DNA of 49,833 nucleotides, from positions 1 through 49,833 of IMG/VR virus record IMGVR_UViG_3300008050_000063; one strand, written 5' to 3'. Source of the stretch: a virus. Position 1 is the first letter of the stretch; the number at the start of each line of letters is the position of its first letter. This document shows, one piece after another, positions 39,509 to 46,957 of this stretch. The notes under the pieces were generated by a model, which did no database searches, was not told where the DNA came from, and saw only the letters and a program-made list of their open reading frames with translations. The translations under genes were made by a program, and so were the position numbers.

Positions 39509-39571
39509 CCTTTAATGTGTGGTTGAATATATTTATAAGAAAAAGAGAACAACCCTGCACCACACTAAAGG
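39509..39571 (-). promoter_or_regulatory. RNA switch: late promoter inside hairpin masking the HNH SD
   Basis: On the - strand CCTTTAGTGTGGT (39571-39559) pairs with ACCACACATTAAAGG (39523-39509): 7 + 6 bp with a 2-nt bulge. The SD (AAAGGAAA) falls in the second arm and TATAAATA (39537-39530) in the loop, with the predicted start at about 39523, the foot of the second arm. Upstream transcripts fold and hide the SD; loop-promoter transcripts cannot. Same logic as 1928-1989 and as T4 I-TevI. Confidence 0.7.
39530..39537 (-). promoter_or_regulatory. Late promoter for the HNH paralogue
   Basis: Exact late box in the hairpin loop described for 39509-39571; 31 bases before ATG 39499. Confidence 0.7.
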
Positions 39572-39592
39572 AAAAATCCACGGGTTGTTCTC
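39540..39592 (-). terminator. Terminator after the portal gene
   Basis: - strand: GAGAACAACCC (39592-39582) pairs perfectly with GGGTTGTTCTC (39555-39545), followed by five U residues. The 26-nt loop contains the first arm of the HNH switch. The two hairpins interleave, so in a read-through RNA both together would make a pseudoknot or compete. Confidence 0.75.
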
Positions 39593-39601
39593 AAAATTAT
39601 C

Positions 39602-41263
39602 TTACCAGTCTTCTTCCTCTTCTTTATGAAGTGGATTTGGGTCACCCTGTTCTTCTGCTAAATTTGCGTGGAAATTAATAATTCCTTGCTGTACAGCATC
39701 TTCTTCTAAACGTTTCCAATTTTCTGCAATATCTTCTTTGCTCCAACCTAAATATCTTTCCATACAGAATGTGTTAGAAAATTCTTCCCTATCTGCCATA
39801 GATGTATATTGTTCGATGATTATCGTCATTCTTTGTTGTTCTTCATATCTGTCAAATGACGATGGTGGAGTAAATCTGATTTTTAAATCTTTGTCTTTTA
39901 TTTTCTGTTTATCCCAGATTCCTTTAAGTTTAAGATGTGTTTTGAATCCATCCTTCAAACCTAACGCAAATCTGTTATGAAGTCTCATTATAAATTTTGC
40001 AAATCTGTATTCTTCATAATTGATAGATGTAGATCGTTCTAAATTATCTGTAGGTTCTGCATATCTGTTATATGGAACTTTCAATGAAATATATAATTTT
40101 CTTAAGAAATAGTTTAAATCTTCCAATTCACCTAAATTCTGTCCTCCACCAAGTGTAGTTACCTCTGTACCGCTACCACCTTGTGACTTAACAAACCAAA
40201 AACTTTCAAGCATTGAATGTGGATCATAATCATTAGCAATTGTCGCAGTGTTAGGATTATATACCTTTTTAGTGTTATACTTCTGCATCATTTTCATAAC
40301 TTCTTCTTCAGCTTTAGTTCTTGTTGCATTACCTACATCAACATTGAAAACTAATCTTTCTGGCGCTCTAACTAACCTGTATATTATAATAGAATCTTCA
40401 ATCATTGCAAGTTGGTTGTATGCTCTCCGTGCTCTTTCAAGAACAGGAAATACAAATGAACCAATTGAATTATAAAGTCCTGTATTAATATAAGTAATCT
40501 GTTCAGATGGTAAGAACACCGCTGATTCATCGTTTAAAGCATCATAAGTATTAAGTGTCTGTATATTGACATTACCTACACTGTATTTGCTAGACTTTTG
40601 TTTCTGTTCACTCTCATGAGCATTGATATTAACATCACCGTCATTTACAAATACAGTAAGACCAACACGTTGTTGTGTTGTCATATCGTATGTAAATTCA
40701 TAACTTTCTGATGGTAGAAATTTTATATCTAAAACTCCAGCAGTTGGTTCAGTTTTTGAAACAATATTTTCCCAAGCAAGTTCACCGTCGATACAAAACA
40801 ATCTCATATATTCAAACATTCGATTCTCAAAATCAAACAAGTTTATATATTCACTCCAGGCATTGTTAATTTCTTTTTGATCTAAGTCTCCGAATTTAGA
40901 TGGAAGTTTTAAGTTCAATAAATTATCATTTTCATCTGATGTAATTGCGGAATCACATATTTCATCAATTGCATCCCCAACTTCAGGAAATTCTGCCATT
41001 CTTCTATATGATGAAAGTCTTACTACTTTATTTGTTGAAATGGAACCATACATTGTGTCTCCCATTCCTTGACCCATTTGCCCACCTGCTGTACCAAATT
41101 CTTGGTTGTCAATATTTTTAAAGTATTTAGCAACAGCTGACCAATCATTGACATTAACTTCTTGTGCAAGTTTGTCAAAAATTTCATATTTATAATTTGT
41201 TTTTTCAGCATCCTTAGATGAAAATCTAAACACACCGTCCATAATGGTATTATACCAGCTCAT
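39602..41263 (-). CDS. 20: Portal vertex protein (gp20-like)
   Basis: 553 aa (T4: 524). Typical regions: AEFPEVGDAIDEICDSAIT, IKFLPSESYEFTYD, LERARRAYNQLAMIEDSIII, VRAPERLVFNVDVGN, GGGQNLGELEDLNYFLRKLY and DNLERSTSINYEEYRFAKF, all as in gp20 proteins. Known: dodecameric ring that starts prohead assembly, conducts DNA and binds terminase and neck. A Lys/Ser-rich insertion near 215-225 probably lies on a surface loop. Late box 41294-41301 is upstream. Confidence 0.95.
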   Translation of the reverse strand: MSWYNTIMDGVFRFSSKDAEKTNYKYEIFDKLAQEVNVNDWSAVAKYFKNIDNQEFGTAGGQMGQGMGDTMYGSISTNKVVRLSSYRRMAEFPEVGDAIDEICDSAITSDENDNLLNLKLPSKFGDLDQKEINNAWSEYINLFDFENRMFEYMRLFCIDGELAWENIVSKTEPTAGVLDIKFLPSESYEFTYDMTTQQRVGLTVFVNDGDVNINAHESEQKQKSSKYSVGNVNIQTLNTYDALNDESAVFLPSEQITYINTGLYNSIGSFVFPVLERARRAYNQLAMIEDSIIIYRLVRAPERLVFNVDVGNATRTKAEEEVMKMMQKYNTKKVYNPNTATIANDYDPHSMLESFWFVKSQGGSGTEVTTLGGGQNLGELEDLNYFLRKLYISLKVPYNRYAEPTDNLERSTSINYEEYRFAKFIMRLHNRFALGLKDGFKTHLKLKGIWDKQKIKDKDLKIRFTPPSSFDRYEEQQRMTIIIEQYTSMADREEFSNTFCMERYLGWSKEDIAENWKRLEEDAVQQGIINFHANLAEEQGDPNPLHKEEEEDW

Positions 41264-41293
41264 ATTTTTTAATCTCTCTTTTGTTATTGTAAT

Positions 41294-41301
41294 TATTTAT
41301 A
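41294..41301 (-). promoter_or_regulatory. Late promoter for the portal gene
   Basis: TATTTATA (+ strand), 31 bases before ATG 41263; divergent with the box at 41321-41328. Confidence 0.75.
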
Positions 41302-41320
41302 TCATAGAAGTATTCTAGTT

Positions 41321-41328
41321 TATAAATA
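41321..41328 (+). promoter_or_regulatory. Late promoter for gene 15 and the packaged-protein operon
   Basis: TATAAATA 33 bases before the TTG start at 41361; SD AAAGGAG. Confidence 0.75.
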
Positions 41329-41360
41329 TATTTAACAAAACTAAATTAAAGGAGTTTTAA

Positions 41361-42332
41361 TTGAAAACTCGTTCATATAATTCGGAAATCAGGACAGCAA
41401 CTGCACAGACATTAGATGTTTTTAACAACATTATAATAGACAGAAGGGATTCTTCTGGTATTCAAAAATTGATAGAAGTTCCTTGCTACTACGGTAATAG
41501 AAGTAGAATTTTAAAATCTTTAGAAAACGAAAACAAAACTTTAAAAATTCCTCTAATTACTTTAGTCAAGGGTTCAATATCAAGAGATACGATGAGAGTA
41601 GCCGATACAAATAACGGACTATTATTCCAAAGTGGCACAGCTGACGGCTATGATGTACTCAAAAACAGACCACAACCAATGAATATAGAATTTGAATTAT
41701 CAATCATTACAAAATATGAAGATGATATGGACCAAATTATTTCAAATTTTATACCGATGATGTCACCAGATTTTTATGTTGTTTGGCCTAATCCAAAACA
41801 ACCTGGGAAAAATCTTAAATCCCAGGTAGTATGGGATGGTGCAATAAATTATGAATATCCTACTGATGTATCTGAAACTGATCCTTATAGAATAATTGTA
41901 ACAACTAACTTAGTGTATAAAACATGGATTTTTCCAGGATTGGGAGAGGATCCAGATGACGGTCCGTTGATTCGTAAAATGAATTTCTGTCCTAATCTCT
42001 TAAGTATTGGTGACGGTAACTTTGGATTGGATCGTTGGTATGATGTTCCTATGGGAATGACAATTAACGAATATCAGGAAAATGTTGTATGCGGAATGAT
42101 TAAAATGGATAGAACTCGTGCAAATTGGGATTGGTTACCTTGTTCAGTTTCTGGTATTCCTTCAGGATATCCTCCTTCAGGAAGTTCTTGGCCTCCATTG
42201 ACTGCTATAATTGCAGAGTGTTGTACATCAGGTTGTGCTACAGGTGACATAATAAGTTCAATACCACCAGAAGAATTAAATAATCTTAATTATCTTTTCA
42301 ATGAAAATAATATAATAATACTAGGAGAATAA
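41361..42332 (+). CDS. 15: Tail sheath stabiliser / tail completion protein (gp15-like), TTG start
   Basis: 323 aa (T4 gp15: 272). Aligns by eye with T4 gp15: YNSEIRTATAQTLDVFNNI and PMNIEFELSIITKYEDDMDQ correspond to gp15 YNSSFRRYATLMGDLFSNI and PIKMIYELSIFTRYEDDMFQ. Known: a hexamer capping the contractile tail where it meets the head. TTG at 41361 is supported by AAAGGAG at good spacing and no better ATG. A Cys/Pro-rich C-terminal extension (PSGYPPSGSSWPP, ECCTSGCATGD) is absent from T4. Confidence 0.85.
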   Translation: MKTRSYNSEIRTATAQTLDVFNNIIIDRRDSSGIQKLIEVPCYYGNRSRILKSLENENKTLKIPLITLVKGSISRDTMRVADTNNGLLFQSGTADGYDVLKNRPQPMNIEFELSIITKYEDDMDQIISNFIPMMSPDFYVVWPNPKQPGKNLKSQVVWDGAINYEYPTDVSETDPYRIIVTTNLVYKTWIFPGLGEDPDDGPLIRKMNFCPNLLSIGDGNFGLDRWYDVPMGMTINEYQENVVCGMIKMDRTRANWDWLPCSVSGIPSGYPPSGSSWPPLTAIIAECCTSGCATGDIISSIPPEELNNLNYLFNENNIIILGE

Positions 42333-42650
42333 ATGATAGCAGAAAATTTAGCAATAAATAATTTAAACATGTTGTATAATGAGATATGTTTTGCAGAAAA
42401 TATAAATAATAACATAAAAAATCCAAAAATAGCAAAGATGCTTATTGATTGGAAAAAGAAATGGTCTAAAACTAGTAATGATAAAGCTAAAGTTGATAAG
42501 ACACTTAAAAGATTAGCAGAACTATTAGGCAATAACTCAGAAAATACTGACTTGATGGATAGAATAACAAGTTATTTCATAATATTATCAAAAAATGTAA
42601 ATGATGAAGCAAATGACGAACTGTCAAAAATATTAGGAGAAATAGAATAA
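42333..42650 (+). CDS. Hypothetical helical protein, 105 aa
   Basis: Starts directly after the gp15 stop (TAA-ATG), SD AGGAGAA. All-helical and charged (KMLIDWKKKWSKTS, VDKTLKRLAELLG). Lacks the short (L/I)-x-E tag seen in its downstream neighbours. No family recognised; could be a small neck or core component. Its stop overlaps the next ATG (TAATG). Confidence 0.6.
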   Translation: MIAENLAINNLNMLYNEICFAENINNNIKNPKIAKMLIDWKKKWSKTSNDKAKVDKTLKRLAELLGNNSENTDLMDRITSYFIILSKNVNDEANDELSKILGEIE

Positions 42651-43543
42651 TGAAATTTGGAGAATTAACTTTAATATTTGAGGGTGGAAATGCTGTACAA
42701 GGTGTAACACGAATCAATCAAGAAAATGTGCAACAAACATTAGACAATATTATAAACGACTTGAAAAAGAACACTCCTCTAACTGAAAAGGACGTGGCAT
42801 CTCTAGGTTCAACAGGAAAGAAAAACAAAGGTGGTTCTTCTGGTGATATTGATTTAGCAGTTGACTTTACAAAATTGATTAGTAAGGATGTTAAAGATAT
42901 TGATGATGTTTTAATTTATCTAAAGAATCTAGCAGACAAGTTGTCAGCAAATACAAAACTATCTAAAGGTTTAGGTGAAGTTCATTTAGCATATCCTATT
43001 GCAAATGTTGATGGTAAACAGAAAGATGAATTTGTACAATTAGATTTTATGCCAACAGATAATATGGCATTTTCAAAATTTACATATTACTCACCTGCAG
43101 AATGGGAAAGTAAATACAAAGGATTGCATAGGAATATTTTGTTATTTGCAATACTTAAATTTTCAACCCTTGAGGTTCTTGAGACTGGTGAAGATGCTGA
43201 AGGTAATGAAGTCCCTGCTGTTGTTCGTAAAGTTTTACTTAATATGGGCAAAGGACTTTCAAAAGTTACTCAAAGTTTCAAAGGTAAAAAAGGTAATATA
43301 ACTAAAGGAAGTAAAGCAATCAAAAGAGAATTTTTATCAAATGATCCAGAATTGATTACAAATATGGTTGTAGGCTCAGAATTTGGTCCAAAAGATATAA
43401 TGAAGTATGATGACTTAATTAAAATTGTTTTAAGTTCAACATTCATTCATAAAAAACAACGTAACGAAATATTGAAAGAAGCAGGAAATACATTTATTAA
43501 ATTAGGTGCACTGTTTCCATCTGAATTAAAGGAATATGTATAA
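42650..43543 (+). CDS. Pol-beta-type nucleotidyltransferase with capsid-targeting-like N-terminus
   Basis: 297 aa. GSTGKKNKGGSSGDIDLAVD at 53-72 is the signature hG[S/G]...SGDhDh of the nucleotidyltransferase fold (catalytic D66, D68); FVQLDFMP later can supply the third acid. The N-terminus MKFGELTLIFEGG holds I-F-E/G, a gp21-type cut site. Known: the fold transfers NMP to nucleic acids, sugars, drugs or proteins. Inferred: carried in the capsid and delivered with DNA. Target unknown. Overlaps both neighbours by start/stop, next to the ligase-like gene. Confidence 0.7.
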   Translation: MKFGELTLIFEGGNAVQGVTRINQENVQQTLDNIINDLKKNTPLTEKDVASLGSTGKKNKGGSSGDIDLAVDFTKLISKDVKDIDDVLIYLKNLADKLSANTKLSKGLGEVHLAYPIANVDGKQKDEFVQLDFMPTDNMAFSKFTYYSPAEWESKYKGLHRNILLFAILKFSTLEVLETGEDAEGNEVPAVVRKVLLNMGKGLSKVTQSFKGKKGNITKGSKAIKREFLSNDPELITNMVVGSEFGPKDIMKYDDLIKIVLSSTFIHKKQRNEILKEAGNTFIKLGALFPSELKEYV

Positions 43544-44703
43544 TGAAATTTTCAATGCTCCTAGAAGCTTTAAACACTGATAAGAATTTTATTCTGAAAA
43601 TCAAAGCAATGAATAAAAAACAGATGGTTGAATTTATTAAAAAAATTGCACCTTATGTTAAAAATGGTAAAATAAATTCTACAGAATTAAATATAACAGA
43701 AAAAGTAGATGGGTCTAGTGTTAAAATATCTTGGTATAATGATGCTATTAATATTGAATCAAGTTATTCGGGTATGGTAAGTGATCCGAATGATTTCAAG
43801 AAAAATCCATTCGGTGAACCTTTTGCTGAGGTTCTGAAATATTATCAGAAAACATTTACAAAACAATTTAGAAAAACATTCGGTGATAAAAACTTTAAAG
43901 TTGTTGGAGAATTATTTTATACTAAAGATATTGAAACTGATAAAGATGGTTCTGTTACATTTGTAGCAACTAAATACAATCCAAAAATGTTAGGAAAAAT
44001 TGCAACGGTTGTGACATTTACTGCTTTAGAATATGATGGAAACTCTTTCTCAAAACCAAATAATAAAATACTAAAACAATTCAATAACATTTCTGATAAG
44101 AATGTTACTGTACAAACTATCAAAGAACTTAAATTCCAATCTGAAATTAATATGGACGTTCCTGTATTACAACAGATTCTGAAAAAACCTGAAAAAATAT
44201 TAGAAGATAAAGAATTGTTGGAAACTGTCCGTGCTGCGTTTATTGCAAGTTTTGGAGATGCATTAAAAAATGCAAAACAATATGAAGGTGATTTAAAATC
44301 TATTGGTTCTGTAATTGAAGGAATAGTTTTAGATTTAGGGGAACTTCAAGTGGCATTCCAAAATCCTGAATGGCAGAAAATGCATAAAGAACTATGGAAC
44401 ATACCTGAGATGATGGGAGAAATTGATAAAGAGTTTTATTTTGACATTATTGCTAAAAGATCAAAAGTCAGTGTTAAAAAATATTTACGACAAAATGGAT
44501 TTGATGAAGAATTAAGAAATAAACTTAAAACAGCAATTCCGGTACTGGTAAAGAAGTATAATAAACTAAAGGTGCCTCAAGATATACCTAAGAATTTGAA
44601 AAAAGGACAGGAAAAAGGATTGAAAAATAGAATGGCGCAAGTCAATAACCTAAGTGCAGATAGTGAACAATCACTTAAGCAATTTATAAATATGAAAGAT
44701 TAA
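43543..44703 (+). CDS. ATP-dependent nucleic-acid ligase-like protein with capsid-targeting-like N-terminus
   Basis: 386 aa. Motif I EKVDGSS with K54; motif Ia-like ESSYSGM (72-78); motif III VVGELFY (120-126); IIIa-like FTALEYDG; motif IV VIEGIVL (258-263). These are in covalent-nucleotidyltransferase (RNA/DNA ligase) order and spacing. The motif V lysines are not obvious (LQVAFQNPEWQKM), so activity is not certain. Starts MKFSMLLEA with L-L-E/A cut site. Inferred: packaged RNA or DNA repair ligase paired with the nucleotidyltransferase. Confidence 0.65.
   Translation: MKFSMLLEALNTDKNFILKIKAMNKKQMVEFIKKIAPYVKNGKINSTELNITEKVDGSSVKISWYNDAINIESSYSGMVSDPNDFKKNPFGEPFAEVLKYYQKTFTKQFRKTFGDKNFKVVGELFYTKDIETDKDGSVTFVATKYNPKMLGKIATVVTFTALEYDGNSFSKPNNKILKQFNNISDKNVTVQTIKELKFQSEINMDVPVLQQILKKPEKILEDKELLETVRAAFIASFGDALKNAKQYEGDLKSIGSVIEGIVLDLGELQVAFQNPEWQKMHKELWNIPEMMGEIDKEFYFDIIAKRSKVSVKKYLRQNGFDEELRNKLKTAIPVLVKKYNKLKVPQDIPKNLKKGQEKGLKNRMAQVNNLSADSEQSLKQFINMKD
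44685..44692 (+). promoter_or_regulatory. Late promoter for the 85-aa tagged protein
   Basis: TATAAATA within the last codons of the ligase-like gene, 27 bases before ATG 44719; SD AAAGGAAA. Confidence 0.65.
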
Positions 44704-44718
44704 AAAAAGGAAAATAAT

Positions 44719-44976
44719 ATGAAATTTGAAGAAAAAATAGAAACGTTACTTACAGAAGGATCATCAATGCATTCAGTTGGTAAAATCTTAGCAGTAATAG
44801 ATGCACAGTTAGCAGATTTAATTAAAGCAGTTAAAGGACAAAATGGTGCAGATGATGATGCTATAGAAAACTCTTCTGAGATAACTAAACCTGCAGCAGC
44901 ATTCCGTAAAGAACTGAAAAAATTAAAAAAATCCCACGGTAAAGAAGAGGTATGGTTTAGAGGATCATATAAATAA
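44719..44976 (+). CDS. Small tagged protein, 85 aa, capsid-internal candidate
   Basis: MKFEEKIETLLTEGSS has L-T-E/G, a very good match to the T4 prohead-protease site (cut after E13). The rest is helical (MHSVGKILAVIDAQLADLIKAV) with a basic end (KKLKKSHGKEEVWFRGSYK). No enzyme motif. Size and basic character are like T4 internal proteins IPI-IPIII, some of which counter host restriction. That role here is inference. Confidence 0.65.
   Translation: MKFEEKIETLLTEGSSMHSVGKILAVIDAQLADLIKAVKGQNGADDDAIENSSEITKPAAAFRKELKKLKKSHGKEEVWFRGSYK
44968..44975 (+). promoter_or_regulatory. Late promoter for the HxGH gene
   Basis: TATAAATA overlapping the stop of the 85-aa gene, 36 bases before ATG 45012. 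Confidence 0.7.
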
Positions 44977-45011
44977 AGATTTAACATAAAACCAGTTAAA
45001 GGAATAATAAA

Positions 45012-45599
45012 ATGAAATTTTTCGAACTTGAAAAATATTATATGATAGAAGATAAAAGAAAAACGGTTGCGGTTGTACCGGGTTCTTTTAAACCTCCTCA
45101 TGCAGGTCACTGGGATATGATTAAAAAATATTCAAAACAAGCAGATGAGGTTTTTGTAATAATTTCTGCACCTGGAAAACAAAAACGCACAACAAAAACT
45201 GGGAATGAAATTACTCCAAAAACAGCAGTTAAAATATTTGAAATTTTCAATAAAGCGACTGGATTAAAGAATGTAAAATTTATCATTTCAGATTCTCCGT
45301 CACCTGTCAAAGCTACTTATGATTATGTTGAATACGAATTAAAAGATGTTGATGTGTTGTTAGGTGCAAGTGACAAAGGTGGAGATTTTAAAAGATGGAT
45401 GAGCACTCCTAAATATTTTGCAGAACATAATCCGTCGGTTACTATTATTGATCCAAAGAAAGCGGCTGTGAAGGCATTTAAAAATGTCTCAGCATCAACT
45501 ATCCGAGACAATATAGACAACCACGAATTAATTAAAGAATTATTACCGACAGAATTATCAGAAAAAGATATAAATAAAATTATAGAAATATTGACATAG
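45012..45599 (+). CDS. HxGH nucleotidylyltransferase (NMNAT/cytidylyltransferase superfamily), tagged
   Basis: 195 aa. AVVPGSFKPPHAGHWDMI contains the HxGH nucleotide-binding motif (H30-A-G-H33). VSASTIRD (161-165) is the ISxTxxR-type second motif and DVLLGASDKGGDF lies between. Known relatives: NMN, phosphopantetheine, FAD and glycerol-3-phosphate nucleotidyltransferases. Similar proteins with short tags are found in other T4-like phages. The N-terminus MKFFELEKYYMIEDK has a weaker site (M-I-E/D). Inferred: cofactor or NAD-related reaction at the start of infection. Confidence 0.8.
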   Translation: MKFFELEKYYMIEDKRKTVAVVPGSFKPPHAGHWDMIKKYSKQADEVFVIISAPGKQKRTTKTGNEITPKTAVKIFEIFNKATGLKNVKFIISDSPSPVKATYDYVEYELKDVDVLLGASDKGGDFKRWMSTPKYFAEHNPSVTIIDPKKAAVKAFKNVSASTIRDNIDNHELIKELLPTELSEKDINKIIEILT

Positions 45600-45609
45600 G
45601 AATTCTAAA

Positions 45610-45909
45610 ATGAAATTTAAAGAAGCAATAAATTTTTACTTAACAGAAGCAAAAAAAATAACTATTGATATCGATATGGATTGGTCTGAAGAAAGAGCAA
45701 TTAAAAAATCTGCTATTAGATTCGGTATTAAAATAAAAGAAACGGGTAGAACTACCGCAGATATAACAGGACAACCAGAAGATATCAAAAAATATCTTTT
45801 AAGTTCTTACTATGGAATGGATGAAAAAGATATTGAAGAAATTTACCCAGAGCTGGGGAAAATTAATGAAAGTAAAAAAATTACCAAAGTCAGCGATTTT
45901 ATGTGTTAA
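45610..45909 (+). CDS. Tagged hypothetical protein, 99 aa
   Basis: MKFKEAINFYLTEAKK has L-T-E/A (cut after E13), identical to the site in the major capsid protein. The remainder alternates beta strand and helix (ITIDIDMDWSEERAIKKSA, TTADITGQPEDIKKYLLSS), a ferredoxin-like pattern, and is followed by an acidic EEIYPELGKI. No family recognised. SD AGGAATT. Inferred capsid-internal protein. Confidence 0.6.
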   Translation: MKFKEAINFYLTEAKKITIDIDMDWSEERAIKKSAIRFGIKIKETGRTTADITGQPEDIKKYLLSSYYGMDEKDIEEIYPELGKINESKKITKVSDFMC

Positions 45910-45911
45910 TT

Positions 45912-46124
45912 ATGGAAATACGTTTACCACAAACTACTTTTAAATCTGTACCAAGCAGAGCATGGGTTTATATATCATTAGGTATTATGATTCTATTGAT
46001 TTTGGTAGGTGCAGCATTTTATAAACACGGTGGGATATATATCAAAACCGAAAAAGAATCATTAAAAGAATCTAAAAATAAAATTGAACAGATTAATAAA
46101 GGAATAAATGAAAATATTAAATGA
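45912..46124 (+). CDS. Single-span membrane protein, 70 aa
   Basis: I chose ATG 45912 (MEIRLPQTTFK); a GTG at 45903 is also in frame. One clear membrane span, WVYISLGIMILLILVGAAFY, follows a short N-terminal segment, then a Lys/Glu coiled-coil tail. It is the only membrane protein in the tagged-protein run; candidates are a holin-like or injection-channel component. The start of the next gene overlaps its end by 17 bases. Confidence 0.55.
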   Translation: MEIRLPQTTFKSVPSRAWVYISLGIMILLILVGAAFYKHGGIYIKTEKESLKESKNKIEQINKGINENIK

Positions 46125-46797
46125 AACAAAAGTAGACGGAAAAATTAAGAAAATTGTGAAGGTGAAAACCCCAGCAATGATGAGTGATAGTGCTAAATTA
46201 AAACAATCATTTTCTGGGTGGTATATTCCTAAAGAAAGTATGTTAATTTATTTTAATTTTGGTTATCATCGTAGATGGATGAATAGATTTTGGCCTGGTT
46301 TAAACGCACGTGATGTCGCTAGCAGGGGATTAACAGAACCAGCGATAAAAGAAAAAGACAAAGGTACTGACAAAATAATTAAGAAATATAAAGACAAAAT
46401 TAAAAAACTTAAAGACTTTAAATGGGACGGTTTAAATGCGGTCAATGTTGATTATGAGGATTTGTATGCATTAGGTTGGATGCGTATTAACTTATACAGT
46501 AAAGAATTAACAATTACCCATGATTCAAAAAACCCAGATGCTGCAAAAAATTTACTATTGTGGTGTTCTGAACAAAAAATGCCGGTTTTTTCTGCTACAA
46601 TTTATGATAATTCTCATTATACATCAATTGATCTCACAGGTGAAGAATTTAAACAATTGTCTGCAACGATCAACACAAAAAATGTTACAGGTGATTTAAT
46701 TGACCAAGTAAGAAATCAGATGTTTGGTCCTGGATTTTACACTGATGAGAAAATTACATTTGCGGATGTTGTTAATTTCTTACTTGAAAAAAAATAA
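46108..46797 (+). CDS. Hypothetical tagged-type protein, 229 aa
   Basis: MKILNETKVDGK has L-N-E/T at residues 4-6, a possible but very short protease tag. The body has aromatic-rich strands (SGWYIPKESMLIYFNFGYH), a Lys-rich helix (KGTDKIIKKYKDKIKKLKD), and LGWMRINLYSKELTITHDS. No family recognised. Last gene before convergence with the gp44 operon. Confidence 0.55.
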   Translation: MKILNETKVDGKIKKIVKVKTPAMMSDSAKLKQSFSGWYIPKESMLIYFNFGYHRRWMNRFWPGLNARDVASRGLTEPAIKEKDKGTDKIIKKYKDKIKKLKDFKWDGLNAVNVDYEDLYALGWMRINLYSKELTITHDSKNPDAAKNLLLWCSEQKMPVFSATIYDNSHYTSIDLTGEEFKQLSATINTKNVTGDLIDQVRNQMFGPGFYTDEKITFADVVNFLLEKK

Positions 46798-46907
46798 CCC
46801 ATCTCTCTGCCGCTAGACAAGATAAAAATAAAGTCCTTGGTCAATATTGTATAAAGATTTAAACGGTCTCAGTATAGGTTACAGAAGGACTAGTAACGGA
46901 AATAAAC
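46798..46907. other. Intergenic stretch with 7-bp closing stem
   Basis: 110 bases between convergent operons. AGTCCTT (46832-46838) pairs with AAGGACT (46885-46891), enclosing 46 nt. It looks like a structured RNA or relic, but is too short and lacks T- and D-arms for a tRNA. Confidence 0.35.
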
Positions 46908-46942
46908 AAAGGGAATGATACATAAATATCATTCCCTTTTTT
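46908..46942. terminator. Bidirectional intrinsic terminator
   Basis: AAAGGGAATGATA (46908-46920) pairs perfectly with TATCATTCCCTTT (46927-46939) around CATAAA. A run of six T closes the + side and TTTGTTT the - side. Separates the late + operon from the early - operon that ends with gp44. Confidence 0.9.
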
Positions 46943-46957
46943 AGTGAATCAAAAAAC

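Noticed and set aside
46832-46891. Possible tRNA: 7-bp acceptor-like stem AGTCCTT/AAGGACT
   Set aside because: Only 60 nt long, no T-arm, no D-arm and no anticodon stem; kept only as a possible structured region.
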